Assembly: GCF_029537485.1 (NCBI RefSeq)
Contig: NZ_JARPUS010000001.1
Location: 186,001 to 250,000, forward strand
From: Pseudomonas sp. GOM6
Lineage (GTDB): Bacteria; Pseudomonadota; Gammaproteobacteria; Pseudomonadales; Pseudomonadaceae
Reading direction: 5' to 3'
DNA length: 64,000 bases
Below are positions 51,379-60,579 of this stretch, piece by piece (position 1 is the first letter of the stretch; every line of letters begins with the position of its first letter). The notes under the pieces were generated by a model. That model did not search any database. It was not told where the DNA came from and saw nothing but the letters and a program-made list of their open reading frames with translations. A program made the translations under genes and the position numbers.

Positions 51379-52632
51379 ATGGACAACACAGCACTGACTG
51401 CCTTGCAGTACGGCTTCGATACTTTCTACTTCCTGATGTGCGGCGCACTGGTGATGTGGATGGCGGCAGGTTTCGCCATGCTCGAATCCGGTCTGGTTCG
51501 CGCGAAGAACACCACTGAAATCCTCACCAAGAACATCGCCCTGTATGCGATCGCCAGCATCATGTACATGCTGATTGGCTATCACATCATGTATTCCAGC
51601 CCCGAGGGCGGCATCCTGCCGAGCCTAGGCTTCCTGCTGGGTGACGAGAATACGGCTGATGCCATTCTCGGTGGCGGTGACGATGCCCCCTACTACTCGA
51701 GCCGCTCCGACTTCTTCTTCCAGGTGGTGTTCGCCGCGACCTGCATGTCGATCGTCTCCGGTGCCGTGGCCGAGCGCATGAAGCTGTGGGCCTTCCTCAC
51801 CTTCGCGGTGGTGATGACCGGCTTCATCTACCCGATCCAGGGCTTCTGGAAGTGGGGCTCGGGCTTCCTCAATGAAGCGGGCTTCCTCGACTTCGCCGGC
51901 TCCGGTGTTGTGCACATGGCCGGTGCTGCTGCCGCTCTGGCGGGTGTGCTGCTGCTCGGTGCGCGCAAGGGCAAGTACGGTTCCAACGGCCAGATCAACG
52001 CCATTCCTGGCGCCAACCTGCCGATGGCCACGCTGGGTACCTTCATCCTGTGGATGGGCTGGTTCGGCTTCAACGGTGGCTCGCAGCTGAAGATGAGCAC
52101 CATCGACGACGCCAATGCCGTGGCCAACGTGTTCGTCAACACCAACATGTCGGCTGCCGGCGGCCTGATCGCCGCGCTGATCGTGGCGCGCATCCTGTTC
52201 GGTAAGGCTGACCTGACCATGGCGCTCAACGGTGCCCTGGCCGGCCTGGTGGCCATCACCGCCGAGCCGCTGACCCCGACTGCCCTGCAGGCCACCCTGA
52301 TCGGTGGTGTGGGCGGCGTACTGGTGGTGTTCTCCATCCTGGCTCTGGACAAGCTGAAGCTTGACGACCCGGTCGGTGCCATCTCCGTTCACGGTGTGGT
52401 CGGTATCTGGGGTCTGCTGGCGGTGTGCCTGACCAACGGAGACTCGTCGCTCGGTGCGCAGCTGCTGGGCATCGGTTCGATCTTCGCGTTCGTCTTCGTC
52501 TCCAGCCTGATCGTCTGGTTCGTGATCAAGCTGGTGATCGGCCTGCGTGTGAGTGAGGAAGAAGAATACGAAGGCGTGGATATCGCCGAATGCGGTATGG
52601 AAGCCTACCCGGAATTCACCAACAAGAAGTGA
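51379..52632 (+). CDS. Second ammonium transporter, Amt subfamily
   Basis: The 417-residue protein lacks a cleaved signal peptide and starts MDNTALTALQYGFDTFYFLMCGALVMWMAAGFAMLESGLVRAKNTTEILTKNI, the pattern of Amt proteins distinct from AmtB. The two pore His segments are present: DFAGSGVVHMAGAAAALAGVLLLGARKG and ISVHGVVGIWGLLAVCLTNG. It follows amtB by 66 bases with GAGGTGA before its ATG, so it is probably in the same nitrogen-controlled transcript. It is not a close copy of its neighbour. A glnK-amtB1-amtB2 order has been described in P. stutzeri. Confidence 0.9.
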   Translation: MDNTALTALQYGFDTFYFLMCGALVMWMAAGFAMLESGLVRAKNTTEILTKNIALYAIASIMYMLIGYHIMYSSPEGGILPSLGFLLGDENTADAILGGGDDAPYYSSRSDFFFQVVFAATCMSIVSGAVAERMKLWAFLTFAVVMTGFIYPIQGFWKWGSGFLNEAGFLDFAGSGVVHMAGAAAALAGVLLLGARKGKYGSNGQINAIPGANLPMATLGTFILWMGWFGFNGGSQLKMSTIDDANAVANVFVNTNMSAAGGLIAALIVARILFGKADLTMALNGALAGLVAITAEPLTPTALQATLIGGVGGVLVVFSILALDKLKLDDPVGAISVHGVVGIWGLLAVCLTNGDSSLGAQLLGIGSIFAFVFVSSLIVWFVIKLVIGLRVSEEEEYEGVDIAECGMEAYPEFTNKK

Positions 52633-52648
52633 TCCAAGGGTTTTTCAC

Positions 52649-52678
52649 AAGGGCGCCTTCGGGCGCCCTTTGTTTTTT
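52649..52678 (+). terminator. Terminator of the glnK-amtB-amt2 unit
   Basis: AAGGGCGCC (52649-52657) and GGCGCCCTT (52662-52670) pair around TTCG and are followed by T-rich sequence ending in six T residues. Confidence 0.85.
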
Positions 52679-52726
52679 CTGCGGCCACGCTAGAATGCGC
52701 CCCCAACGCATGTTGAGGTGCTCGCC

Positions 52727-53161
52727 ATGTGGCTACAACGGCTGATCGAGCTGCGCCCGCGGCCTCGCGGTTTCCACCTGATCAGCGACGAAGTCGTCGC
52801 GGCGCTACCCGAGCTTGCCGGCTATGAGGTCGGTGTGCTGCACCTCTGGCTGCAGCACACCTCGGCCTCGCTGACCATCAACGAGAATGCCGATGGCGCG
52901 GTGAGGCGTGATTTCGAGCGCTTCTTCAACCGCCTGGTGCCCCAGGGTGAAAGCGGCTACGAGCACGACTACGAAGGCCCGGACGACTTGCCTGCGCACT
53001 TCAAGTCCAGCCTGCTGGGTTGTCAGCTGAGCCTGCCGATAAATGCTGGACGTTTGTGTCTTGGCACGTGGCAGGGCGTCTACCTGGGCGAGCACCGTGA
53101 TAAAGGTGGGGCCCGTCGGGTGTTGGCGACACTGCACGGCGAGCGCCGTCGCGGCGTATGA
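52727..53161 (+). CDS. yjbQ: YjbQ/UPF0047 family protein
   Basis: The 144-residue protein belongs to the YjbQ family, reported to have weak thiamine-phosphate synthase activity. Motifs are [20 protein letters not shown], the acidic-His segment [20 protein letters not shown] and [16 protein letters not shown]. The biological role is unclear. The ATG at 52727 follows GAGGTG; a GTG nine bases upstream is possible. It separates the amt genes from sutA, as in P. aeruginosa. Confidence 0.9.
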   Translation: MWLQRLIELRPRPRGFHLISDEVVAALPELAGYEVGVLHLWLQHTSASLTINENADGAVRRDFERFFNRLVPQGESGYEHDYEGPDDLPAHFKSSLLGCQLSLPINAGRLCLGTWQGVYLGEHRDKGGARRVLATLHGERRRGV

Positions 53162-53238
53162 ATTTTTTCTGGTGACATTTTGCATTGCGTGTCACTGGTC
53201 TATAAGTAACCTGCTTTGCGCACGTCATGAGGTAGAAC

Positions 53239-53568
53239 ATGAGCGACGAAGAACTGGAACAGGATGATCTCGAAGGCGCCGACGAGGATGACGGCGAGGA
53301 GCTGGAAGCGGCCGACAGCGGCGACGATAGCGAGGATGACGGCAGCGATGCCGTGGAATCCGGTGCCAAGTCGAGCAAAAAGGCCAAGGCGGCGGTAGAG
53401 CCGGAAGAGTTGCCCAGCATCGAGGCCAAGCAGAAGGACCGCGATGCCCTGGCCCGTGCCATGGAGGAGTTCCTCAACCGTGGCGGCAAGGTCCAGGAGA
53501 TCGAGCCCAATGTGGTGGCAGACCCGCCCAAGAAACCAGACAGCAAATACGGCAGCCGTCCCATCTGA
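53239..53568 (+). CDS. sutA: RNA polymerase-associated regulator SutA
   Basis: The 109-residue protein has a long acidic N terminus (MSDEELEQDDLEGADEDDGE onward, residues 1-47) and the conserved C-terminal half (EELPSIEAKQKDRDALARAMEEFLNRGGKVQEIEPNVVADPPKKPDSKYGSRPI) of SutA. In P. aeruginosa SutA binds RNA polymerase and supports ribosome-gene expression in slow growth. The C-terminal half is almost as I recall for P. aeruginosa. The acidic region varies in length between species. Confidence 0.95.
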   Translation: MSDEELEQDDLEGADEDDGEELEAADSGDDSEDDGSDAVESGAKSSKKAKAAVEPEELPSIEAKQKDRDALARAMEEFLNRGGKVQEIEPNVVADPPKKPDSKYGSRPI

Positions 53569-53585
53569 GGCGACTGTCTGAGCAG

Positions 53586-53612
53586 AAAACCCGCCATTAC
53601 GGCGGGTTTTTT
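53586..53612. terminator. sutA terminator
   Basis: AAAACCCGCC (53586-53595) and GGCGGGTTTT (53601-53610) pair around a five-base loop and extend into T residues; it also faces the end of the convergent HAD gene. Confidence 0.88.
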
Positions 53613-53673
53613 CATGGGTGTGTGTCAGGGCTGCAGCGTGGCACGCAAACCGTGGTTGTGCTCCCGAGAAGGC

Positions 53674-54366
53674 CTACCAGTGCGCCAGCAGGGCGGGCAG
53701 CTCGGCCAGACTGCGCACCTGGGCGTCCGGCGGCGGCGCGTCGCCCCAGTCCTTGCCCTGCGGGTTGTACCAGATGGCACGCAGACCACTGGCCTGCGCT
53801 CCGGCGATATCGTCGCCGGGGTGGTCGCCGATATGCACGGCGGCGCTGGCAGGCACGCCCGCCTGGCGCAGGGCGGTCTGGAAGGGATGCGGATCAGGTT
53901 TGCCGACGCCCAGCTCCTCGGCGCTGAGGGCGAAGCGGAAGTAGTCGGCCAGCCCCAGGCGGCGTACGTCGGCGTTGCCATTGGTGATCACACCAAGGAT
54001 GAAACGGTCGGCCAGTTGTTCCAGGGTGCGGTGCACATCAGGAAAGAGCTCGACCTGGTGCCGGGCTTCAAGAAAGACTTGAAAGCCGCGTTCGGCCAGA
54101 GCGAGGGATTCATCTTCGGCGTAGCCGGCATCGTTCAGGGCATGGAACAGGATGCGCCGGCGCAGCTCGCTGAGGCGGTGCTTGAGCATGGGCTCCGCGC
54201 CCAGCAGTCGGGCGCGAATGGCCCACAGATGCTCAATCGGCACCGGGCCCAGGCGCGGGGCTTGCTCGGCCAGCCAGTCGCGGAGGGCTGCTTCGGCGCC
54301 GTGCATGACCGACGCGACGTCCCACAGGGTGTCGTCGAGGTCGAAGGTGACCAGTTGAATGCTCAT
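53674..54366 (-). CDS. HAD family phosphatase, YigB-like
   Basis: The 230-residue enzyme has all HAD motifs: nucleophile TFDLDDTLWD (D9, D11), the Thr motif ITNGNAD, the Lys in ELGVGKPDPHPF and the acidic motif IGDHPGDD. In E. coli the homologue YigB, also beside xerC, dephosphorylates 5-amino-6-ribitylaminouracil phosphate and FMN. That assignment is likely here, but HAD substrates are broad. Its start overlaps the xerC stop (TGATG), so translation is coupled. Confidence 0.88.
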   Translation of the reverse strand: MSIQLVTFDLDDTLWDVASVMHGAEAALRDWLAEQAPRLGPVPIEHLWAIRARLLGAEPMLKHRLSELRRRILFHALNDAGYAEDESLALAERGFQVFLEARHQVELFPDVHRTLEQLADRFILGVITNGNADVRRLGLADYFRFALSAEELGVGKPDPHPFQTALRQAGVPASAAVHIGDHPGDDIAGAQASGLRAIWYNPQGKDWGDAPPPDAQVRSLAELPALLAHW

Positions 54367-55259
54367 CAGGACTCGCTCTTGCGCTTGGCGCGCGGGTGGG
54401 CGCCGTCATAAACCTTGGCCAGGTGCTGGAAATCCAGGTGGGTATAGACCTGGGTGGTGGCGATATCGGCGTGACCGAGCAGCTCCTGCACGGCGCGTAG
54501 GTCCTGCGAAGACTCCAGCATATGGCTGGCGAAGGAGTGCCTGAGCATGTGCGGATGCAGGTGCTGGCCGAGTTCGCGTACGCCGGCCTGGCGCACCCGC
54601 AGCTGGATGGCGCGTGACGTCAGGCGCTTGCCCTGGCGGCCGACAAACAGGGCATCGTCCGCCGGACTGACCAGCCGGCGCAGCGGCAGCCAGGTTTCGA
54701 TGGCTTCGCGCGCTTTGCGCCCGACCGGCAGATCGCGGGTTTTGTTGCCCTTGCCCAGCACCCGCACCAGGCCGGCGGGCAGGTCCAGGTCGGTGAGGTT
54801 CAGGCCAACCAGCTCGGACAGGCGTAGGCCTGAGGAATAGAACAGCTCGAGCATGGCCTGGTCGCGCAGGGCGAGAAAGTCGTCCTCTACAGCGCCGTCC
54901 AGCAGTTGTGCAGTGCGATCCGCATCCAACGCGCGGGGCAGGCGGCGTTCTCCCTTGGGCGCGGCAAGACCGGCGGCCGGATCATGCCGGCACAGACCTT
55001 CACGGCCCAGATACTGGTAGAAACCACGGACTGCCGAGAGCAGGCGCGCCAGCGAACGGCTGGACTGACCCAGGGCATGCAGGCGGGCGATGAAGGCGCG
55101 CAGGGTGCGGGTGTCCAGTGCGGGCCAGGTGGCGACGGCGTTCTTCTCGCACAGGGCGAGCACCTTGAGCAGGTCGCGGCGATAGCCGTCGAGGGTGTGG
55201 GCCGACACCTGGCGCTCGCTGCGCAGGTGTTCGAGGTAGGCGTCCAGGTGGTCCTGCAT
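54366..55259 (-). CDS. xerC: Site-specific tyrosine recombinase XerC
   Basis: The 297-residue recombinase acts with XerD at dif to resolve chromosome dimers. The tyrosine recombinase residues are all present: [11 protein letters not shown] (Arg), [15 protein letters not shown] (His and Arg), and [16 protein letters not shown] (His and Tyr). The start at 55259 follows a GGAG site; one 36 bases upstream is possible. It is in the lptM-lysA-dapF-DUF484-xerC-HAD series, the usual gammaproteobacterial order, so it is chromosomal, not a mobile integrase. Confidence 0.95.
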   Translation of the reverse strand: MQDHLDAYLEHLRSERQVSAHTLDGYRRDLLKVLALCEKNAVATWPALDTRTLRAFIARLHALGQSSRSLARLLSAVRGFYQYLGREGLCRHDPAAGLAAPKGERRLPRALDADRTAQLLDGAVEDDFLALRDQAMLELFYSSGLRLSELVGLNLTDLDLPAGLVRVLGKGNKTRDLPVGRKAREAIETWLPLRRLVSPADDALFVGRQGKRLTSRAIQLRVRQAGVRELGQHLHPHMLRHSFASHMLESSQDLRAVQELLGHADIATTQVYTHLDFQHLAKVYDGAHPRAKRKSES

Positions 55260-55291
55260 GGCGGGCTCCGGGCGCCTGCTCGTCTCGGTGG

Positions 55292-55984
55292 TCAACGTAC
55301 CGAGCGCAGGGGCTCGGCAAAGTTGGGCAGGACACGGGCCAGTACTTCGGCGACGTAGCCGAGAAACAGGGTGCCGAGGCTGCTCTTGTAGTGCTGCGGG
55401 TCGGGGCTGCCGATGGCCAGCACACCGTGCAGGCCCTGGTGGCTGAGGCCGACCACGGCGGCGGAGCCGACCTGGCTGTGTTCGGCCTCACCGAAGAGAA
55501 ATTCCAGCTCGTTCGGGCGCAGCACGCCGCAGGTAGTCTTGCCGCCGCTGAGCAGGCCGCCGATGGCCTGGTGCGCCTCGGCCGAGCTGACGGTGCGGCC
55601 GACGCCCAGCGGCGTTTCGCTGAACAGGATCAGGCCGACGAAGGGCACCTGGAACTCGTGGCGCAGACTGTCTTCGACGGCGCCAATAACGGCTTCCAGG
55701 CTGTCGGCATCGAGCAGGTCGAGTACCAGGCGGCGGGTCTTGTCGAACAGGCGGTCGTTGTCGCGGGCCACGTCCATCAGCTGCGACAGGCGGTGACGCA
55801 TCTCGATGTTGCGTTCGCGCAGTAGTTTGACCTGGCGCTCCACCAGCGACACCGTGGTGCCGGGCTGGTGCGGGATGCGCAGCTCGGGGATCAGCTCCTC
55901 GTGGTCGACGAAGAATTCCGGATGCTGGCGCAGGTAGGCGGCAACGGCCTCGGCGTCGAGCGGGGTCTGATCCTGATCACTCAT
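55292..55984 (-). CDS. DUF484 family protein
   Basis: The 230-residue protein is the DUF484 (YigA) protein found between dapF and xerC in many gammaproteobacteria. It has a short N-terminal motif [25 protein letters not shown], a coiled-coil-like stretch ([44 protein letters not shown]) and a GAF-like C-terminal half. Function is unknown. Its start overlaps the dapF stop (ATGA). Confidence 0.9.
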   Translation of the reverse strand: MSDQDQTPLDAEAVAAYLRQHPEFFVDHEELIPELRIPHQPGTTVSLVERQVKLLRERNIEMRHRLSQLMDVARDNDRLFDKTRRLVLDLLDADSLEAVIGAVEDSLRHEFQVPFVGLILFSETPLGVGRTVSSAEAHQAIGGLLSGGKTTCGVLRPNELEFLFGEAEHSQVGSAAVVGLSHQGLHGVLAIGSPDPQHYKSSLGTLFLGYVAEVLARVLPNFAEPLRSVR

Positions 55985-56811
55985 AAGCGGACTTGTCCTT
56001 CGTACACGCGAACGGCGGGTCCGGTCATCATAACCGGCTGCCCCGGCCCTGCCCACTCGATGGAGAGTTTGCCGCCTGGTAGCTCCAGCTGCACGGGGGA
56101 GTCCATCCAGCCCTGGCGAATCGCGGCGACAGCCGCGGCGCAGGCGCCGGTGCCACAGGCCTGGGTTTCACCGGCGCCGCGCTCCCACACGCGCAGGCGG
56201 GCCTGCTTGCGGTCGAGGATCTGCAGGAAGCCGACGTTGACCCGCTTGGGGAAGCGCGGATGGTGTTCCAGCTTGGGGCCGAGACTGTGCACAGGGGCTG
56301 TGTCGACGTTATCGACGCGCAGCACGGCGTGCGGATTGCCCATGGACACGGCGGCCAGCTGATGGCTTTGGCCTTCCACCTCGACCGCGTAGCTCAGCGC
56401 CTCGGCCTCGGCCTGGAAGGGGATCTGCTCCGGGACCAGGCGCGGCGCGCCCATGTCCACGGTGACCTGGCCGTCCGGGCGCAGGTTGAGCTCGATGATG
56501 CCGCCCTTGGTCTCGACGCGGATCTGCTTCTTCACGGTCAGGCGCTTGTCCACCACGAACCGGGCGAAGCAGCGCGCGCCGTTGCCGCACTGCTCCACTT
56601 CCGAACCATCGGAGTTGAAGATGCGGTAGCGGAAGTCCACGTCCGGGCTGGTCGGCGCCTCCACCAGCAGCAGCTGGTCAAAGCCGACGCCAGTGTGCCG
56701 GTCGCCCCAGGCCTTGGCGTGTTTGGGCTGGATGTGTGCGTGCTGGCTGATCAGGTCGAGGACCATGAAGTCGTTGCCGAGGCCGTGCATCTTGGTGAAG
56801 CGCAATAGCAT
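55981..56811 (-). CDS. dapF: Diaminopimelate epimerase
   Basis: The 276-residue PLP-independent epimerase converts LL- to meso-diaminopimelate for lysine and peptidoglycan. It starts [20 protein letters not shown]; the two catalytic cysteines are in [14 protein letters not shown] (near 73) and [11 protein letters not shown] (near 219). A longer upstream frame was rejected because it overlaps lysA. It is followed by DUF484 with a four-base overlap. Confidence 0.97.
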   Translation of the reverse strand: MLLRFTKMHGLGNDFMVLDLISQHAHIQPKHAKAWGDRHTGVGFDQLLLVEAPTSPDVDFRYRIFNSDGSEVEQCGNGARCFARFVVDKRLTVKKQIRVETKGGIIELNLRPDGQVTVDMGAPRLVPEQIPFQAEAEALSYAVEVEGQSHQLAAVSMGNPHAVLRVDNVDTAPVHSLGPKLEHHPRFPKRVNVGFLQILDRKQARLRVWERGAGETQACGTGACAAAVAAIRQGWMDSPVQLELPGGKLSIEWAGPGQPVMMTGPAVRVYEGQVRL

Positions 56812-56821
56812 GATCGCGCCC

Positions 56822-58069
56822 TCACTGCGGCAGCAGGCTTTCGCCGGCGTAGAGTTCCTCGATGGTCTCGCGACGACGGACTTCGAACGTGTTTTCGCCA
56901 TCCACCAGCACCTCGGCGGCGCGGCCGCGGGTGTTGTAGTTGGAGCTCATGACGAAGCCATAGGCGCCGGCCGAGCGCACGGCCAGCAGATCACCTTCGG
57001 CCAGCACCAATTCGCGGCCCTTGGCCAGGAAGTCACCGGTTTCGCAGATCGGCCCGACCAGGTCGTAGCTGCGCGCCTCGCCCTGGCGCGGCTGCACCGG
57101 GGTGACGTCCATCCAGGCTTGATACAGCGCCGGGCGGATCAGGTCGTTCATCGCTGCGTCGACGATGGCGAAGTCCTTGTGCGCGGTGTGCTTGAGGTAT
57201 TCCACGCGGGTCAGCAGCACGCCGGCATTGGCCACGATGGAGCGGCCCGGCTCGAACACCAGGGCCAGCTCGCGGCCCTTGAGGCGCTCGCGCACGGCGG
57301 CGATATAGTCGCCGGCCAGCGGCGGTTGCTCGTCGCGGTACTGCACGCCGAGACCGCCGCCAAGGTCCAGGTGCTGGATCTGGATGCCTTGCGCGGCCAG
57401 TTGGTCGACCAGCGCCAGCAGGCGCTCGAGGGCGTCGAGGAAGGGGGGCAGGCTGGTCAGCTGCGAGCCGATATGGCAATCGACGCCAACGATCTTCAGG
57501 TTCGGCAGCGCGGCGGCGCGGGCGTACACGGCCGGGGCCTGCTCGATGTCGATGCCGAACTTGTTTTCTTTCAGGCCGGTGGAAATGTACGGGTGGGTGC
57601 CGGCGTCCACGTCCGGGTTGACCCGCAGCGAGATGCTGGCGGTCTTGCCGGCTTCGGCGGCGACCAGCTGCAGGCGCTCCAGCTCATCGACGGATTCGAC
57701 GTTAAAGCAGTGCACGCCCACTTCCAGGGCGCGGCGCATGTCGTCGCGGGTCTTGCCGACGCCGGAGAAGACGATCTTGGCAGGCGTGCCGCCGGCGGCC
57801 AGGACGCGTTCCAGCTCACCACGGGAAACGATGTCGAAGCCGGCGCCGAGACGCGCCAGCACGTTCAGCACGCCGAGGTTGGAGTTGGCCTTGACCGCGA
57901 AGCAGACCAGGTGCGGCATGCCGGCGAGGGCGTCGGCATAGGCGCGGTACTGCGCTTCGATGTGAGCGCGGGAATAGACATAGGTGGGCGTGCCGAAGCG
58001 TTCGGCGATCGCGGACAGGGCGACGCCCTCCGCGAACAGTTGCCCGTCGCGGTTGGTAAAGGCTTGCAT
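56822..58069 (-). CDS. lysA: Diaminopimelate decarboxylase
   Basis: The 415-residue PLP enzyme makes lysine from meso-diaminopimelate. The PLP lysine is in [31 protein letters not shown] (near residue 60), the glycine-rich phosphate loop in [11 protein letters not shown] (near 235), and the C-terminal motif [12 protein letters not shown] follows near 340. It starts nine bases after the small lipoprotein gene lptM ends. Confidence 0.97.
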   Translation of the reverse strand: MQAFTNRDGQLFAEGVALSAIAERFGTPTYVYSRAHIEAQYRAYADALAGMPHLVCFAVKANSNLGVLNVLARLGAGFDIVSRGELERVLAAGGTPAKIVFSGVGKTRDDMRRALEVGVHCFNVESVDELERLQLVAAEAGKTASISLRVNPDVDAGTHPYISTGLKENKFGIDIEQAPAVYARAAALPNLKIVGVDCHIGSQLTSLPPFLDALERLLALVDQLAAQGIQIQHLDLGGGLGVQYRDEQPPLAGDYIAAVRERLKGRELALVFEPGRSIVANAGVLLTRVEYLKHTAHKDFAIVDAAMNDLIRPALYQAWMDVTPVQPRQGEARSYDLVGPICETGDFLAKGRELVLAEGDLLAVRSAGAYGFVMSSNYNTRGRAAEVLVDGENTFEVRRRETIEELYAGESLLPQ

Positions 58070-58078
58070 GGAACCCCC

Positions 58079-58216
58079 TTAGAGGAAAACGTCTTTGTCG
58101 CGATCTTGCGTGGTTTTCTCGTCATCCGGGTGGTATAGCGGGCCTTTCTGGCCGCAACCGGCGAGGGAGGCAGTCACTACGACAAGCGCAATGAAGGGCA
58201 GCAACAGGCGCTTCAT
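58079..58216 (-). CDS. lptM: LptM-family small lipoprotein (LppL/YifL)
   Basis: The 45-residue lipoprotein has the signal MKRLLLPFIALVVVTASLAGC with the lipid-carrying Cys at 21, and the conserved sequence CGQKGPLYHPDD that defines the LptM (YifL/LppL) family. In E. coli LptM helps the LptD-LptE LPS translocon mature. GGACC lies just before the ATG. It is upstream of lysA in the same direction, the known order in Pseudomonas. Confidence 0.92.
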   Translation of the reverse strand: MKRLLLPFIALVVVTASLAGCGQKGPLYHPDDEKTTQDRDKDVFL

Positions 58217-58380
58217 GGTGGGGTCCTTTGCAAAATCGTGAATGGGCCGGAGTATACCCAGCCCCCGGTGGCTTGCCTATGCACGTCCGGCGGGGCCTGC
58301 GCCCCTTGAGATGATGCGCTGGGCCTGCCCGAGATGCCTGGTTTGCCGCTAGCATGGGCAGAAAATTATCCGGAGCACCG

Positions 58381-59433
58381 ATGCAATCCCACGCCACACT
58401 TTCCAGCTCCGTCTCGGTCGCCTATCTGCAGGGGCTGCTGGATTACCTGGAGCGCCAGGGTTTCGCCAGTGCCGAGTTGCTGGCCCAGGTGCAGCTGCAG
58501 CCTGGCATTCTGGCCCAGCGCGACCAGCGCATCGCCGTCAGTACCTACCTGCAATTGCTGGGGGAAGGCGTGCGCCTGACCGGCGACGACAACCTCGGCC
58601 TGCACCTGGGGGAGGCCATGCGGCCGGGCTATTACGGGGTGCTCGGCTACCTGATCATGAGTTGCGCGACGCTCGCCGATGCCCTGCACCGCCAGGCGCG
58701 CTATGCCGCCCTGGTGGGCAACCTGGGGCGCGTCGACCTCGACGAGGAGCCGCCCCGTGTCGGGCTGGAGCCCTTGGTGGCGCACAGCTGGGAGCCGCTG
58801 GTGCGTGAGCAGCAGCGCCAGCATGCCGAGGAAACCCTGGCCGGCTGGCTGACCTTCGGTCGCTGGATCACCGGGCTGCAGATTCCGCCCACCGAGGTGC
58901 GGTTTCAGCATCAGGCGCCAGCGGACACATCCGAACATCAGCGCATCTTTGGCTGCCTGGTGCTGTTCGGTCAGGCCGACAACGCCCTGGTGTTCCCCAA
59001 GCGTCTGTTGAATGCGCCGCTGGGGCAGGCCGATGCCCAGCTGCGCCAGCTGCTTGATGCGCATGCCGACCGGCTGCTTGGTCAGCTCAACCAAGGCCAC
59101 AGCGTACTCGATCGTGCTCGTCGCGAGCTGGGGCGCCAGTTGCCGGAACAGGGGGCCGATCTGGAGCTTTTGGCGCAGAGCCTGCAGCTCAGTGCGCGTA
59201 CCCTGCAGCGGCGTCTGCGCGAGGGCGGTCTGTCATTCAGTCAGCTGCTCGATGAGACCCGCGAGCAACTGGTACTGCATTATCTGCGCGACCCGGATCT
59301 GGAACTGGCAGAAATCGCCTTTCTGGTCGGTTTCAGCGAGGCCGGTTCGCTGGCCCGCGCCTTTCGCCGCTGGACCGGGCAGAGCCCGGGCGCGTACCGG
59401 CAAAGTCTGCTAGATTCCGCCGCCCATTCATGA
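58381..59433 (+). CDS. AraC family transcriptional regulator
   Basis: The 350-residue regulator has an N-terminal Arabinose_bd-like (PF12625) effector domain (SVSVAYLQGLLDYLERQGFASAELLAQ, GLHLGEAMRPGYYGVLGYLIMSC) and a C-terminal pair of AraC helix-turn-helix units (LELLAQSLQLSARTLQRRLREGGLSFSQLLDETREQLVLHYLRDPDLELAEIAFLVGFSEAGSLARAFRRWTGQSPGAYRQ). GGAG lies five bases before its ATG. It sits between lptM and cyaY and runs into cyaY after ten bases. The effector is unknown. Confidence 0.9.
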   Translation: MQSHATLSSSVSVAYLQGLLDYLERQGFASAELLAQVQLQPGILAQRDQRIAVSTYLQLLGEGVRLTGDDNLGLHLGEAMRPGYYGVLGYLIMSCATLADALHRQARYAALVGNLGRVDLDEEPPRVGLEPLVAHSWEPLVREQQRQHAEETLAGWLTFGRWITGLQIPPTEVRFQHQAPADTSEHQRIFGCLVLFGQADNALVFPKRLLNAPLGQADAQLRQLLDAHADRLLGQLNQGHSVLDRARRELGRQLPEQGADLELLAQSLQLSARTLQRRLREGGLSFSQLLDETREQLVLHYLRDPDLELAEIAFLVGFSEAGSLARAFRRWTGQSPGAYRQSLLDSAAHS

Positions 59434-59443
59434 GGATTGCGCA

Positions 59444-59776
59444 ATGAGTTTGAGCGAAGCCCGTTTTCACGATCTGGTTGATGCCGTGCAGCAGGCCGTG
59501 GAAGACATTTTCGATGACAGCGACCTGGACCTCGATCTGGAGAACAGCGCTGGCGTGCTCACCGTGCGTTTCGAGAACGGCACTCAGCTGATCCTCAGTC
59601 GCCAGGAACCGCTGCGTCAGCTGTGGGTGGCAGCGCGTTCCGGCGGTTTCCACTTCGACTATGACCAGGAGCAGGAACTGTGGATCTGCGACACCAGCGA
59701 CGAGCCGTTGGGCGAGTTGCTGGCCCGTGTGACCCGTGAGCAGGCCGGTGAAGAGCTCGAATTCGACGAACTCTGA
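59444..59776 (+). CDS. cyaY: Frataxin-like iron protein CyaY
   Basis: The 110-residue frataxin homologue controls iron supply to Fe-S cluster assembly. The acidic helix (VQQAVEDIFDDSDLDLDLENSAGVLTVRFENGTQLILSRQEPLRQLWVAARSGGFHFDY) binds iron at its acidic ridge. The N terminus MSLSEARFHDLVDAV is typical. Its end overlaps the DUF1289 gene, and it follows the AraC gene by ten bases. Confidence 0.95.
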   Translation: MSLSEARFHDLVDAVQQAVEDIFDDSDLDLDLENSAGVLTVRFENGTQLILSRQEPLRQLWVAARSGGFHFDYDQEQELWICDTSDEPLGELLARVTREQAGEELEFDEL

Positions 59777-59948
59777 GGTCGTCGGCTCACCCTGTCGCCG
59801 CCAGTGTTGTCTGGACGCGCAGGACATCTGCCTGGGTTGCGGGCGCACGTTGAGCGAGATCCTGGAGTGGGGCAAGGCCGATGACACGCGTCGACGGGCG
59901 ATCTGCCAATCTGCCCAGCAACGTTTGCGGCCGCCCTTGAGCGGCTGA
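59736..59948 (+). CDS. DUF1289 small Cys-rich protein
   Basis: The protein of about 70 residues has the DUF1289 signature SPCRRQCCLDAQDICLGCGRTLSEILEWGKADDTRRRAICQSA, with cysteines probably binding zinc. No start codon lies after the cyaY stop, so it must begin inside cyaY, at GTG 59736 or GTG 59748, and is probably translated by coupling. The function is unknown, and the start is uncertain. Confidence 0.8.
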   Translation: MSRPVKSSNSTNSEVVGSPCRRQCCLDAQDICLGCGRTLSEILEWGKADDTRRRAICQSAQQRLRPPLSG

Positions 59949-60010
59949 CCCGGCGGTCTTGCTTATTGATGGGCTTGTGGTAGGGTCAGTTCAAAGCTGA
60001 CCTATCGTTC

Positions 60011-60036
60011 AAAACCCCGCCTTCGGGCGGGGTTTT
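60011..60036 (+). terminator. Terminator after the DUF1289 gene
   Basis: AAAACCCCGCC and GGCGGGGTTTT pair around TTCG, followed by GCTTTATC. It ends the AraC-cyaY-DUF1289 transcript just ahead of rnk. Confidence 0.8.
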
Positions 60037-60070
60037 GCTTTATCTGGCCCCAAGGAGAGCATTCGCCACC

Positions 60071-60478
60071 ATGAGCAGCACCCCCGCGATCACCATTACC
60101 CGCCTCGACCTGCAGCGCCTGGAGCGTCTGCTCGACAGTCTGGAGGACTTCGGCCCGACCGCCGCCGCCCTGGAAACAGAGCTGGCGCGTGCTGACGTGG
60201 TGGCGCATGCCCAGGTGCCGGCTGGCGTGGTGACCATGAATTCGCGGGTGCACTGTCGCGAGGAGGGCAGCGGCAAGGATTACCACCTGACCCTGGTGTT
60301 CCCCGAGGATGCCGGTGGCGAAGGCTGCGTTTCGGTCCTGGCACCGGTGGGCTGTGCTCTGCTCGGCCTTTCCGTGGGCCAGCAGATCGACTGGCCGGGG
60401 CCAGGCGGCAAGCCGCTCAAGCTGACCCTGCTGGCGGTGGAGTACCAGCCAGAGGCGGCCGGCGCCTACCAGCAGTAA
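60071..60478 (+). CDS. rnk: Nucleoside diphosphate kinase regulator Rnk
   Basis: The 135-residue GreA-like protein binds RNA polymerase near the secondary channel and was found in P. aeruginosa through its effect on nucleoside diphosphate kinase and alginate. It has a short N-terminal coiled coil (ITRLDLQRLERLLDSLEDFG) and a C-terminal GreA-like domain (VVTMNSRVHCREEGSGKDYHLTLVFPEDA, LGLSVGQQIDWPGPGGKPLKLTLLAVEYQPEA). AAGGAGAG precedes the ATG by 11 bases. Confidence 0.92.
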   Translation: MSSTPAITITRLDLQRLERLLDSLEDFGPTAAALETELARADVVAHAQVPAGVVTMNSRVHCREEGSGKDYHLTLVFPEDAGGEGCVSVLAPVGCALLGLSVGQQIDWPGPGGKPLKLTLLAVEYQPEAAGAYQQ

Positions 60479-60579
60479 CCGGCTGTCTGGAAGGTTGCCA
60501 GTCGCGGGCGTGGAACTTCGTACGGCCCGGTGCGTCTGGACTAGAGTGTCTGAACTCACCGCCGGCAAGGAGGCCCGCC

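Noticed and set aside
53239..53380. Acidic repeat in sutA as a sign of a frameshift or low-quality sequence
   Set aside because: An acidic, variable N terminus is normal for SutA and the frame is open through the conserved C-terminal half.
54366..55259. Tyrosine recombinase as evidence for a mobile element
   Set aside because: Its neighbours (dapF, DUF484, HAD gene) are the standard place of chromosomal xerC, and there is no att site or tRNA nearby.
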